Origin: Liolophura sinensis
Lineage: Eukaryota; Mollusca; Polyplacophora; Chitonida; Chitonidae
DNA: 64,000 bases
Reading direction: 5' to 3'
Assembly (NCBI RefSeq): GCF_032854445.1
Contig: NC_088300.1
Location: forward strand, 18,891,608-18,955,607
Shown here: positions 21,831 to 34,600 of the stretch, in pieces
Layout: each line of letters opens with the position of its first letter
How positions within the stretch are numbered: the stretch's first letter is position 1
The notes under the pieces: model-generated
What the model was told of the DNA's origin: nothing
Database searches by the model: none
Seen by the model: only the letters and a program-made list of their open reading frames with translations
Translations under genes and position numbers: made by a program

Positions 21831-24800
21831 CGGAGGAGTGACACGTCCATCCCCGCTCACTTGACAGCACGCAGCCTGGGTTACCTCCCCATTGGCCGGC
21901 CAGTACTCGCTGCGCTGAGGTTGCGTAAGGACACATAGATTGCATGGAGGGCCAAAAGGTGATAGCCTCGCTCTCAGCTGACCCGGTTTGCCGGACTCTC
22001 GGATAATACACCTTTGCGCAACTATTCTTATGGAAATATATCGGACGGTGGGATAATAGCCAAAGTTCTACTACTGACCTGCTGTTCTGCTGAGCTCTAT
22101 GGTATCCCAGGCCGAATCAGCTACCATGTCACTCCGAGCGGCTGGAAATAGCGAATGGCATTTAGTCAGTTACAAGTCTACTTGTAAATATAATCAACTC
22201 TATGGTCAAGTCTTTTTGTCTGGTCAACTCTTGAAGTCAAATCGTGTTAAGTGTCTTATCAAATTATAATAACAAAATATTTCGTGAAAACATTGCCATC
22301 AGATAGGGGTACAACAAAAAACAGTTTGGCACACAGCCCATTTTTTCGTCAATGGCCAAGGCGGTGTCCGAACCTATTCTTATATTTTTGTTAAATTTAA
22401 AAACAAGTTGTATATATATTAACATATATCAGTTGAAGCGTAACTATTTACTCGAGGACGGTGGAATATGGCTACTGTTGACTTACACGCTCGAGCAGTC
22501 ACAAGCTGGCCAGCCTATCGCGTTACAACATGAGGGCCTGGACAAGGTTCATGTAAGGTCACTGGGTATTTATAGCTCAGCGTCGGTCAGTATGATCAAT
22601 AAATCTTATCAATGGTCAGCCGACCCCGGGTGAACTCTGCGGCCGCTGGCACAACTGTGGCCTCGTAGCGAATTTGAGGCTCCGCAAGGGGCTTGCCCAT
22701 ATTCCGTGATTCATGTAAGGGCCTCGGTCCACGCCTAGTGCTTGACCCAGGCAGACCTAACCCCACCATTGTCATCTTTGATGTTGATTTTGACCGTCTA
22801 GTGCTCAAACGCATTCAAGATAATCACGCACATCAAACCAACAGGTGTTTAGTTTCTGAAGGCCTATAGTTTTTTCTTCAAAACGTTCTACGTGCACGGA
22901 TTTGCTAGAATTTCTGTTTGTCGACTAGTTTATTTGTCTCAGTCAGTGGAAGTAAACTGGTGTCAGTTGTCAAGAAAGCTTGAGAAAACAACAAAACTGT
23001 TCAACATTGCTGAAAAAGTAGAGCAACAATTACCGTTTGTGATTGTTCTGTTTCTTTTATTTTTCCACGACAGAGTGAAATATCTTGCTATGGTAGGAAA
23101 CGTGCGCGTTCTCAGAAACTTCTGGTAGCCCTAACGGAGCCTCCGGACCGGTTACCACGCTCTGGGTTTTATGTCGGTTTCAGTTAAAGCTTACATTATA
23201 TATGAGGAAGGTTAATATAACATCGCTTGACCTACTGTGCACATATATCTTCGTGTGCATAACCAGGGCCACATGAAGCGTGTCGCCGGCCAGCTCTGCA
23301 CACCGTGGGGGGAGCTATAACTTACTGGGCAGTTACCCAGCCCTTCTCCTGCACCCGCTTCTGACCCAATCTCACCCGGCCGGTAAGGTCAGCACCTCTG
23401 CTGTATATATATATCACTCAGTTTATACCAACTCTGACCCCTGGACCATCTAGAGCCGGCTCTAGCGTCACAGGTACCTGACTACGTCAGAAGCAACAGC
23501 TAAAAGCTGTTTGACTCCCACCCCTAGGGGTAACTAACTTATGGAGACTTGCGTATCAGAGTAACCTACCTTTCGTGATGGGCATCATATTAACTTTTCA
23601 ATCCCAGCTGTTTTGTCAAGAACCAGGCAGTGTGACCGAAAATTTTATGTATTCCTTTAAATAACTAAGTAAATTATGCATATGTGTCGACACGCAACCA
23701 TGGCGTCATTCAACACTCATGAAGCGTGCACATTGTACGTCAGCAAAAGTGGACTATTTTTTTGAATGGTGAGTGACCTGATACAGATTTCCTTGCTCTG
23801 ATGGGTATGGCTGTAATTCTCACAACCTCACACTTGGGTGGTTCTAACACTTTTAGTGCAGAGATCGCAATTTTCTGACAGATTTGCTTACTATGTTTAA
23901 GAGAGAAAGAGGAAAGATACAGTTCGTGAACACGCAGTGTATATGTATATATTATTCAGGTTTGTCCGAGCCACATGATGGGATTTACATAGTGTGGACA
24001 GCTTTGTGGTTAGTGGTCTTCATATCTCATTACGTAACTATACTTGGTAATCTATATACCGAGGACAAGAGTAGTTTGCGCAATCTGTCGAACAGATCTT
24101 AGAATGATTTCTGTTTCAAGGGTACGTAATCCATCCTGTTACCCTTGTAGTTCTCCAAAATATATACACACCCCTTACTCGATGTCTTCCTTGACAGCAT
24201 CTCATATTCAAACTATAGAAAATACATAAATGCTAGGGGTTTTTATTGCCAGATATTTCTCAGCCCGAATGGTGTTGGGTCGTAAAGTGATACCAAGCGC
24301 GCGTATATCCAGCTCTTCTGTCCTTCGGAATGAACTCTTGTTTTCGAAACCACAAAACCTCACTTAAATTGGATGCCTATTCGATAAACAGGAATTTTAT
24401 TTCAGTGTGAAAAGCTTTTCCGCGTCTGTTTCAGGGCTACCCGATTTTTCCCCGCTTCCCCTCCCAGGCACACACGCTAAATCGACCAATTGCAATGCCC
24501 AGTTCCTTCCTTCAATTAATTGTAAAAGGTCATTTTACGAGGACACCTGTGATGAAGAAATTTTCAACAATGCACGGGGAAGCAGGACACCATACCAATA
24601 ATAGCCTGATGAAATTAAAAGATTATATCAGACACACAATTATGATAGTGCAGCTGAAGACTTTATAGAATATGCATAATATAGATTATTTGGATTATTA
24701 AATCCTTAAATTTAGACCTTCAGTACATTTAGACCAGTATGGTAAAATGCATCATTTTACTGTCGGAGTTATGTCGTATATATCCATCCTTCAGAAGACG

Positions 24801-26904
24801 GACCTACATACACTGAACATTAACGATTATATATTGAAACAGAGATATAGGAAAAGAATATACGTTATAGAAATTGCTCCTGTTGCATTTGAACAATTAT
24901 GTCCATCTAATGATTGCATTTAACATATACAAGTGCAAAGCATGAAGTCGTGTTCCTCTTCATAGTCCCGTAAATCCCCGGTAAAACCACAGTCTCCAAT
25001 CACGTCGGAGTACTAAGCGTCGGTCAGGATTATAGATCCTCGAATCGAGCAACCTTATTTATGTCTTTTACACTTACCATGTATGCAATATGCATGACGA
25101 TATAAATGTATAAACTTTTGAAATAGCTTTGAGTTTCAAGGAACTCAAAAGCTTTGGGAGCTAAAACTGTGACATAATTCCCTATAATTTAGACTATAGT
25201 TACTCACACCGGGCGTTAAAAGGTCCATACACACGTACACTGTGTGTATATATACTGTAAACACAAACAAAATGCCTCTGAACACCTATAACCGATTACG
25301 TGTGTCTGTGTTGCGTTGTACAGGTGTTATGAATGAAATCAAACATGGCGGGTGGACGAACCGACCGGTTACTGATCTTCTATGCCAGTTTCATTGCTCT
25401 GCGGACAAAAATGCAAGCAAGGAGTTATAGACATTATAACCAGGAATCTGTGCACAGTATGTAGTCTCATGTAGGGAACTTTGTCGATGTTCAGTTTATG
25501 CATACCCATCTTTGTATGTATTGCAGGCCCGTATTGAGTATATGCATAATGGGGTTGCTGGATTCGAGCGCCTGGTGTCCACCTATTCGTTCACCAGAGT
25601 GTTCGATATTCGTTACCATTCATGGTACATTTTTTCCCAACACTTCTTAACCTCGAATCCCAGCGAAGAAACAGAAATCAATTTTAGCGATACCAGATGC
25701 AAGATTTTAAGTGCTGCAAGATCAGTGTTTGGTATATATTCCGACGCTTTGTTAAGATGAACTTGGTACTCATCTAGTCAACTTTAATGTAGGCCAATGT
25801 AGAGATCAAGTAACGTTTCCAAACATCGCTGAGTAACGCGGTTTTGGTGAAATTTGCACAATACATGCACAGGAACATAGTCATTTCAAAACAGCATTAT
25901 TGGAAGTTTTGTTACTGAGCTACGCAATTGCAGACTGGATCACAAGTCTGGGGTTTCCGTTCAATTTCGATTTTGTAGCAATATGTAATGTTTTCAGTCC
26001 ATGCTGAAACGTTAGAAAGGATGTTTGTGGTTTGACGCCACGTCGGCATTATTTCAGCCATACTGCAGAAAACACAAGGCCATTTTCTTCTGTATAAAGA
26101 CAATGTTCATAACATGGCGTGTCGAATTTCTAGTTTTCATAACTGATATTACATTTGAGTTATTCAGGGTTCAGTATTTACAACACAAAAGTATCCGATA
26201 AAACTCAGATTGTATGCCCCTCCCTGCAAATGCTAAACGCTTCCTGAAAGATGATTTTTATCTGGACAAGACCATGCACCGTTACTTACAATGTAAGCCA
26301 GATTTTGAACTGATGCTGATCACAGAGCCTGTTGCTATTTTCTGTTTCACACTGTATAAACATATATAAGTGTTTCAGATTAAACGCCAAGAGAAATGCT
26401 GTACCTTCAAAGGTTTTGCCTGAGTATGGAAACATTAAACAAAAAGATAACTTACTGGAGAAAATATGCTGGTGTATTCATCCTTAGCCTACAGGAGATT
26501 CAAAACAACATAACCCGGAGCTTGACATATGACTGGTACGATATTCGTATAAAGAAATACTAGCATCATATTTGTAGCGAATCTCTCTTGCTTCCATTTA
26601 GAAGACATGCAATAAACATTAACCTGTATCATATACGGTGCGATTTATCTTGTTGAAAAGCAAGTCGAATTCAACAAAATGTAAGGATTAGTCGAAAGGA
26701 TGAAAAACATGTATGGAATAGAACTTGTCCTATATTTTCATTTGCCTAGATGAATTCAACGAATTCAGCTCACCACTCAATGAGTTCACGAAACATTATA
26801 CCATTGCCCATAGTCAGAGGGCAGTAGCTTCTTAGGCCTACACATAAGCCGACAGTTTACGGTCAGAAATACCACCACAACAACTACATGCTGAATTTAG
26901 CTGA
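21831..26904. other. Unassigned upstream region of the bZIP gene
   Basis: About 5 kb without a convincing exon, SINE or tandem array, unusually free of repeats for this window. It includes a perfect D-box-type site ATTACGTAAC (24029-24038), a perfect 16-base palindrome CTAGAGCCGGCTCTAG (23450-23465) and a repeated TTCATGTAAGG (22548 and 22711). Upstream enhancers for the bZIP gene are plausible but unproven. Confidence 0.4.
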
Positions 26905-27095
26905 AGATTGGATAATTTTAGTACTCCTGTTCTACCGTATGTATTTAGCTTCTGGGACCAGATCCACGTTTCACTAAAGGGTTGCGTAGGTTTGGTACTC
27001 AGTTTCTACTATGTGTATTTTACTTCTGGGATCAAATTCACGAATCACTAAAGGACAGGACGGTTTTGGAACTCCTGTCCTGTATTTTGTATGCT
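26905..27095. repeat. Diverged ~77 bp tandem repeat, about 2.5 copies
   Basis: TTAGCTTCTGGGACCAGATC, CACGTTTCACTAAAGG and GGTTTGGTACTC recur as TTACTTCTGGGATCAAATTC, CACGAATCACTAAAGG and GGTTTTGGAACTCC, with TTTAGTACTCCTGTTCTACC preceding them. Confidence 0.75.
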
Positions 27096-28319
27096 TGTGT
27101 GTAGGTGTAGGTTGCAATCCTTTTTGATCAGTTCCCCATAACCTCTCGCAACACCAGCAACAGAACACACTCTTACGCTTTTAGCTTTTTCAGAATCTAC
27201 AGTCTTTGGCTACTGGGCCCCAACGATATGAATTGTTTCGGCAGTTTTTAGCAACCAATAGTACCACTTGTAAAGGAAAAATTATTACAGGATTTTGCTT
27301 AAATTTGTCATTAAAAATTTGCTTCTTGTCGAAAATTAAGTGTTCATGCGATTAATGATAAATCCACAAGCAGTTGTTGAAATAACAACTTTGAGTGCGT
27401 TTCATTCATCGATATGACCGTTCCTGATGGCAGATTTGGTAACAGCCAAACAGAGTTCCAGAAGTCGCGTGAACTAAGACTCTACAACATAGGCCATGTA
27501 ACATGCCACTGGCCTCCTACGGAGCCTAATGTGACGATAAGTGAGTGGCTGTTATCACCTCTGTAGTGGCCATCGGGGAGTGAATGGAATTCACCATCGA
27601 TAAATTTACCAAAACCATGTGTAAACAGCCACGTTGAAGGTGAGGTCTTCTTTTTTTAACCAATCTAATTGTTCGAATTTTCTTCCAGGCGATATTCGAC
27701 GTATGCTGATTCACATTTTGAGTATGCAAGTACTGATTCCCCCCGGAGCCATGATAGGAGAGCTCCGGCCCATCGGAGATAACTCGCTCACCTCACTGGC
27801 TTCTCCCATGACTTTCCTCATCTGGGATTTTATAGCGTTTATCTTGTAAACATTATCCGGAATGTATGCACTAAAATGTTTAATACAGACAATGGTAATT
27901 TCTGGCTGGAAGACAATTAAATGTAGGAAAGGAATTTTGAACTTAATTTGTAACTTAACATTTTTTTTCGAAAAGCGCCATTATTACCATTGTAAACTAT
28001 ACATGCAGATGGATGATATAACAATAGGTTTACCCGAGATCTGTCTGAGCACGTTTTCTCGTAGGAAACTAGACTGGCTGCTGTACAGCGGTGTAGGTTT
28101 TGCAAGACACATCCGTTCAAAGACGTCGGACATTGTGGATTGACGGATAGAGGCAGAATCCAGCATTTTCTATGCAACGCTTTTAATAAATCTTCTCATG
28201 CGTTAACTCTGAACACATGTATGATTAGTATTCCGCATTTGTCAGTTTCATAGTTTGCGTTCCCCTCTATTGGCATTTGGTGAAAACCCCTAATTATTTC
28301 AAGCTAATGATTAAGGTGA
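27096..28319. other. Unassigned intergenic DNA
   Basis: No supported exon or repeat before the minisatellite. Short open frames overlap on both strands without family resemblance. Confidence 0.5.
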
Positions 28320-30058
28320 TTTCAACTGACACCTTCAGTATGTTTTGAGTCACGGTGAGTTTGTGCGACAACTTCTGTAATTTTGGAGTGGCGGTATGTC
28401 TACGCGACACCCCTTTACTACATTTGGGTGGAATGTGGGTCTGTGCCTCAGTAGGTTTAGACGGACGGTTAGCCTGTGCGACTCCTTCAGTATATAGCTT
28501 TTGCGGACGGAAAGACACTGTGGTACCCTCAGTAGGTTTTGACAGACGGTTAATCTGTGCGACTCCTTCAGTATAAAGGTTTTGCGGACGGAGAGACACT
28601 GTGACTCCTGTAGTAGGTTTTGACGGACAGTTAGGCTCTGTTACTCCTTCAGTATATAGGTTTTGACTGACGGTGGGTCTGTGTGACAGCTTCAGTATAT
28701 AGGTTTTGACGGACAATGAGTCTATGTGACTCCTTGAGTGGGGCTTTAGCTGACAGTAAGTCTGAGTGGGTTCTCACGAATGGTGAGTCTGTTTGACACC
28801 TTCAGAGCAGGTTTTGTCGGACGGTGAGACTGAGTGACACCTTCAATAGGTTTTGACGGACGGTAAGTCTGTTTGACTTCTTCAGTAAGGTATGAGTGAC
28901 GGTGAGTGTAAGTGACACTTCATTAGGTTTTGATTTACGGTGAGCGTGTGTGATACCTTCAGTATAGTTTTGCCGGGTAGTGAGCCTGTGTGACACCTTC
29001 AGTATAGTTTTACCGGGTAGTGAGTCTGCGTGACATCTTCAGTTTAGTTTTGCCTGGTAGTAAGTCTGTGTGACACCTTCAATAGGTTTTGACGGACAGT
29101 TAGTGTATTTGACACTTCATTAGATTTTGACTTACGGTGAGTCTGTGTGATACCTTCAGTATAGTTTTCCTTGGTAGTGAGTTTGAGTGACAGTTTTGCC
29201 GGACTGTACAGCACAGTTTTGCCGGATAGTGAGCCCGTGTGACACCTTCGGTGTAGTTTTTCCTGGTAGTGAGCCTGTGTTACACCTTCAGCACAGTTTT
29301 GCCTGGTAGTGAGTCTCTGTGACACCTTCAGTATAGTTTTGCCGGATAGTGAGCCTGTGTGACACCTTCGGTGTAGTTTTGCCTGGTAGTGAGTCTGTGT
29401 TACACCTTCAGCACAGTTTTGCCTGGTAGTGAATCTCTGTGACACCTTCAGTGAATATGAGTGTATGTGACACTTTATTATATTTTGACTTACGGTGAGT
29501 CTGTGTGATACCTTCAGTATAGTTTTGCCGGGTAGTGAGTCTGAGTGACACCTTCAGTATAGTTTTGCCTGGTAGTGAGTCTGAGTGACACCTTCAGCAC
29601 AGTTTTGCCGGATAGTGAGCCTGTGTGACACCTTCAGTATAGTTTTGCCGGGTAGTGAGTCTGTGTGACACTTTTAATAGGTTTTAACGGACGGTGAGTG
29701 CGTGTGACACTTTATTACGTTTTGACTTACGGTGAATCTGTGTGATACCTTCAGCTATAGTTTTGCCTGGTAGTAAGTCTGTGTGACACCTTCAATAGGT
29801 TTTGACGGATGATGAGTGTGTGTGACACTTCATTAGATTTTGACCTGCGGTGAGTCTGTGTGACACCTTCAGTATAGTTTTGCCGGGTAGTGAGTCTGTG
29901 TGACACCTTTAGTATAGTTTTGCCGGATAGTGAGTCTGAGTGACACCTTTAGTATAGTTTTGCCTGGTAGTGAGTCCGTGTGACACCTTTAGTATAGTTT
30001 TGCCTGGTAGTGAGTCTGTGTGACACCTTCAGTATAGTTTTGCAGGATAGTGAGTCAA
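28320..30058. repeat. 40 bp minisatellite, roughly 43 units
   Basis: The right part (about 29,000-30,058) has regular 40 bp units of the type GTGTGACACCTTCAGTATAG then TTTTGCCGGGTAGTGAGTCT. Interspersed units read TTTTGACGGACGGTGAGTGT with CACTTCATTAGG. The left part (28,320-28,990) is an older, diverged version (TTTTGACGGACGG, GTGCGACTCCTTCAGTATA). A 40 bp unit shifts frame each copy. The minus-strand open frames (28294-28716, 29044-29445) therefore encode a 40-residue period by chance rather than a designed protein repeat. Confidence 0.95.
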
Positions 30059-31194
30059 GATTTTGATCATTTATAATGCGGAATACAACATCTATAAGTT
30101 TTAATTTCACATGCTTTATATAGACATTCCTTTAGATGATGACATAACGCAGGCGGAAGCTAAGACGGAAATCCCTTTATAAAATGAAGCTAAGACGCTT
30201 GATCATGCCTATAATGTGTTGTTGGAAGTCGCTCTCCTAAACTACCATCTAGAAAACTCATCGGAAAAGTAGGCTAAGTTATGTGTGGGTCTCTGTGACA
30301 CACGGATCATTCCGAGCAGGTAATCTTGCGATGTACTAACGTTGCGCTCAGTGGGAAGGGTGGTCACCAGCAAAGCGTTAACCTTGACGAACAATACCAT
30401 CTTCACCACACACCCAGTACCGCATTCAAACTAGACTGAAAGAACCGCCAACTTCCATAATACAACATAGACGGTGTTTTTCGACACACTCAGTAAACAT
30501 TCTGAAGGGTCACTTCAAAGACTGTACGTCAATTCTTTAGAGCACATGTAGTTAACGCTCTATAACTATTTATATATAACTGGATAATTCATAGTTTACA
30601 ACATCATCGCTCAGACCTATTGCGAATATATACTCAGCCATGACATGCCAAGTACACATCAGTTTAAAGCTTATACTCCCACATATAGCTTCCCAGATAA
30701 AAGATAAGCTATTCAATTTACTGATAAACACGCTAGTGTTTGTCATTCATGGTACGAAAACGGTAAAGTCACTGACCTTGTTTTGGCTCAGTTGGCGTGA
30801 CTTTAACAAGTACAACCACGTGACCACGTGGATAACATAACAGAATACGCTCAACATGTCAGTTCATCACAAGTTGTAAGGTACAGGGACAAAGAAACAT
30901 AACTCGCCTGTAAAAGAGTTGCGTCAGTCCAAGTGTTGCACTCTGTTATCTTTTCTACAGTCTCTGTTTTGTAAGACAAAGAGGTAATTCACAAGCAGTG
31001 CAGGATAACAGTAGAGAATGGTGGCTTGGAACCGTCTTGTTATAGGGGAAATGTTGCCTACGGGTTCAACTTACGTCACTCGCTTTTTACAGATTCGGCG
31101 ATGTGTGGTCAAACATATAGCAACGTCTGAATCTCCATGCATTGTTTCCCACAAAGAAAACAAAGCCAGGGACTGAATACATCAGGAGAATAAG
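30059..31194. other. Unassigned intergenic DNA
   Basis: No gene recognised. Contains a close pair of CACGTG E-boxes (30817-30822 and 30825-30830). Confidence 0.45.
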
Positions 31195-31262
31195 TTAAGG
31201 TTAGGGGAAGCTTACAGCGTTAGGGAGAGGGTTAGTGTTGAGATTGCAGTTAGTGTTAGCAC
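31195..31262. repeat. Short TTAGGG-like degenerate stretch
   Basis: AAGGTTAGGGGAAGCTTACA, GCGTTAGGGAGAGGGTTAGT, then GCAGTTAGTGTTAGCAC. It resembles the complement of the larger block at 33895-34600 but is only about 68 bases long. Confidence 0.5.
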
Positions 31263-31280
31263 ATGCTTTATATAGATTAT

Positions 31281-31440
31281 TATTTATTTATTTATTTGAT
31301 TTATTTGATTTGTGTTTTTCAACGTACTGAAGAATATTTCACTTATACGACCGCGGTCAGCATTATGGTGGAAGAAAAGCGGGCAGATCCCGGTGGAACC
31401 TACAACCATCCGCAGGTTGCTGCGGCCCTTCCCACGTACC
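31281..31440 (-). mobile_element. SINE family A, 5'-truncated, minus strand
   Basis: Starts with the reversed tail (TATTTATTTATTTATTTGAT) and then shows GAATATTTCACTTATACGAC, CAGCATTATGGTGG and CCATCCGCAGGTTGCTG. The tRNA head is missing. The tail contains a duplicated TTTATTTGAT. Confidence 0.85.
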
Positions 31441-32527
31441 ATATACTCATTATCAACTAATCTTGCTTTTATGTAAATAAAAGTGGGCACTGAGTGCTCA
31501 TATGCTGTGTGTCACAAACTGAGGTTCACATCATTCTCCTGTCACTTAAAGCCTATTTTGTTGCATACGTGCATGGACTGCTTGCATGCAAAATGTTAAC
31601 CATCTCCTCGGGTCATTATGATGGTTACCACAATCCATCTTGGATTTAACGCGGGGGTGATAAATGCAACGATTACTGAATCACGTGCTGCTAATTGGAC
31701 GGGTTGTATTAAAAATATACAACTCATAAAAATATTTGTTTAGCATACAATTACATGTACAAGTACAAGTAATGTTCAGTAACTATGTAAAATATCAATT
31801 ATATAATATTCCATTTCCGTGAAATAAAGGCTATCTTTATTATCCATATTTGCACATTTCTAAACCCTCTACCCTTGCTCTAGCCTTGCATATATATAAC
31901 ATATTTCCATGCATGGAATAACGCAATATAGGTCTGCACATAGTTCGTGGAGAAAAGACTGTGTGAATGGTTATCAGGTCGCAGTTACCCAGATGACGCG
32001 CGCGAGTAGTACGGCCACTGATATCAACGCTTGGATAAGGTGTTTGCGACATTTTTCTACCACGTAATCATGAAATGCCTGAGGGCAAAGGAGGTAGAGT
32101 AATGAAAAACCTTACGATAGCACTCACACAGGCTTACAGAATATTAAATATAGATTAGAGTATAGGCTTACAGATCATAGAGCCATTATATAGTAGAATC
32201 GATTGAACATGATACTGTGTGTCATACTGGTTTTTATATATTGCCGTTGGCGGGCTGCCTCAAATGGAATGTACTGTGTACCTACTTGTTATATCGACAG
32301 CAAAATGCATCATATAGACACACTTAAGACTACCTTAAGCCACCTGTACATAAAGCGATTTGTCGCATACGACTATAATTCGACGATGCCAGGAATATGG
32401 CGGATGTTTGAAGAGTGAAAACGACGTAAAACCCGTAGTAAATAAACATAACACGCCGCTGTGTACTGATGTGCTTTACTGATTTCCCGTACACGCATTT
32501 ATCGTACAAGCGCCAAGTATATTACAT
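31441..32527. other. Unassigned intergenic DNA
   Basis: No recognisable gene or repeat. Confidence 0.5.
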
Positions 32528-32880
32528 ATCATATTTCCTATTTTAGTGCATTGTGTATTTGTCATGTAAATCGAAGGTTTACATATCACGCCTTATTGCA
32601 ATCAGTTCTGTTTATTCTTGGTATGGATCGTTCTTTTAATTGTCGTTATAGGCGCCATATTAAATCATATTTCATATTTCAGTATAATTGTGCATTTGTT
32701 CTGTAAATCGAAGGTTAATATAACATGTGGGTCTTATTGCTATCGATTTTTCGCTCAATCTTATTATGGATTGCCATTTTATTTGTCAATGTACTATAAG
32801 ATCAAAGGTCATTTCGTATTCAGCTAAAATGGGCATTTATTCTATAAATTGAAGATTCATGACTGATTGCCATCAGTGTT
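32528..32880. repeat. Three-copy diverged ~140 bp tandem repeat
   Basis: Units start near 32530, 32672 and 32808. They share CATATTTC(C/A)TATTT(T/C)AGT, TGTAAATCGAAGGTT(T/A)A and ATTGC(A/T)ATC. The third unit is shortened (TATAAATTGAAGATTCATGA, ATTGCCATCAG). Confidence 0.75.
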
Positions 32881-33574
32881 AAACCCTCGTAAGTTGTCCT
32901 GTAATACTCGCTTAGTAGACGTAACTATAGATACAGCTCCTTCTTCAATAAGAGATCGAATATATGGGTTGCTAAACGGAATGACATTTAATGTCCAAGT
33001 TTCTTTTTACGATGTGTCTAAAGTTGTGCCACGCCCTATATAACATTACTGTAAGTGGTTCTGTTGAATAGCATGATAATCTTGCAGCATGATTGTATCT
33101 AGAAGTAGACATCAGACTGCTTAAAATAGAATGTTTACTTGGTATGTGGTATTACACTTCTGTTATACTGCAGTTTTTTTATAGCGACTTTGGGTTAGTT
33201 CACTTGGGATGATTAGATGGATAGCTTTCCCTTTAGAGCTGTGAAAAGCAAAGGCCTGGCTACCTTTCTGCTGTTGGTATTTTAATCCATAACATGTAAC
33301 ATTACACTTATAATATCCTTTCATTTTCTTTTGGAGTACACCAGCTCATTTATAACCTTTGAAAGACTGGTGCAGTTATATATATCACGGCAACATCTTG
33401 CATGAAAACAACCTGGTAGTTTGGGTAGATTTCAGAAACATTCAGATCAGAATCTCTTAGTCTGAATTTCGGTTTGTCAACTGATTCCCGAACACCCATT
33501 GCAATGTGCAGACCTAAACGCATTCCTTGCCAAGTTTTTACTTGTTAAATATGGGGTTGTACTTTATAACTGTT
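32881..33574. other. Unassigned intergenic DNA
   Basis: No recognisable gene or repeat. Confidence 0.5.
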
Positions 33575-33840
33575 TATTTATTTGACAGGCATGTAACTCA
33601 ACACTGTACACTCAAGACTCTACTTATTTGACAGAGGTCATGTTTATCGATTGAGGAAACAGGAGTAACCGAAGTAAAGCACCGACCTTTGGTACTCACC
33701 TAACAAACTTTTAAAGCCACAGGCGATTTGGGGAGAACTGGATTAGAATCATTGATCTGTTTGGTCATGAGGCGATCGAATACTACGAGACCAACTCTAT
33801 GGCTGAATGAGCCAGCGAGAACACGTTAACACTAGATTAG
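33575..33840 (-). mobile_element. SINE family D, long diverged copy
   Basis: On the minus strand it reads AAAAGTTTGTTAGGTGAGTA, CCAAAGGTCGGTGCTTTACT, TACTCCTGTTTCCTC and ends in TGTCAAATAAATAAAC. The upstream part (CATGACCAAACAGATCAATG) may be its 5' region. It is the longest family D copy here. Confidence 0.65.
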
Positions 33841-33894
33841 GACGAAAATCGGACAACAGGCGAAGTGCAATTCATGACACAAGTCATACTGAAT

Positions 33895-34600
33895 CCTAAC
33901 CCTCTCTCTGTCCTTTACACTTATCCTAAAGCCAACCCTAATGCTGTAACCTAACCCTAACGCCGTAGCCCTAACCCTCTCTTAGATCCTTTTCTTAACA
34001 TATCACCCAATCCTTAACCCTAACGCTTACCCTAACATTGTAACTCAAAGTAACTCAGCTGTAACAATAACTCTAACCCTAAAACTGTAGCCCTAACCCT
34101 ATCTCAGACCCTATTGTTAAGGCATGACCCAGCATAACGCTAACGCTTACCCTAACATTGCAACTGTAACAATAACCCTAACCCTAACGCTGTAGCCAAA
34201 ACCCTAACGCTTACCCTAATATTGTAACTCTAACAATAACCCTAACCCTAATCCCGCAATCTTAAAGCTTTAACCTTAATCGTTAACCCTTTTCTCAACA
34301 CGAGACCTAATCCAACCCATAATCCTAACCCTAATCATAACCCTAACGCTTACCCTAACCGCTGTGCCCAACGGTTTAATTCTAACGCTGTCACACAATT
34401 CCCAAGGATGTAATCCTAACGCTGTAACCCAAAGGCTGTAACCCTAACGCTATAACCCTAAATGTGTAACTCTAACCTGACGCTGACCCTTACGCTAACT
34501 TCGACGCTGTAACCTTAACTCCAAACTCAACACTAACCCTCTCCCTAATTCTGTAACGCTACTCCCAAACCCTAGTCTAAAACAGGCTCAAAACTAACCT
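33895..34600. repeat. Degenerate telomere-like (CCCTAA) interstitial block
   Basis: About 700 bases dense in CCCTAACCCTAA, CCCTAACGCTGTA and CGCTTACCCTAACATTGTAA. A longer, roughly 60 bp superunit (ACCCTAACGCTTACCCTAAC, ATTGTAACTCTAACAATAA) recurs at least three times. CCCTAA is the complement of the TTAGGG telomere repeat. The block is far from perfect and sits between SINEs, so it is interstitial and aged rather than a chromosome end. Confidence 0.85.

Noticed and set aside
23450-23465. Perfect 16-base palindrome CTAGAGCCGGCTCTAG
   Set aside because: About one such palindrome is expected by chance in 64 kb; no supporting context.
28294-29445. 140- and 133-codon minus-strand frames with repeating peptides
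   Set aside because: A 40 bp repeat cycles through three frames, so the apparent protein repeat is a by-product of the minisatellite.
28320-30058. CRISPR-like array
   Set aside because: Repeats are directly adjacent 40 bp units without unique spacers, in an animal-type genome.
33895-34600. Chromosome end
   Set aside because: The repeats are too degenerate and are followed by 29 kb of ordinary sequence.
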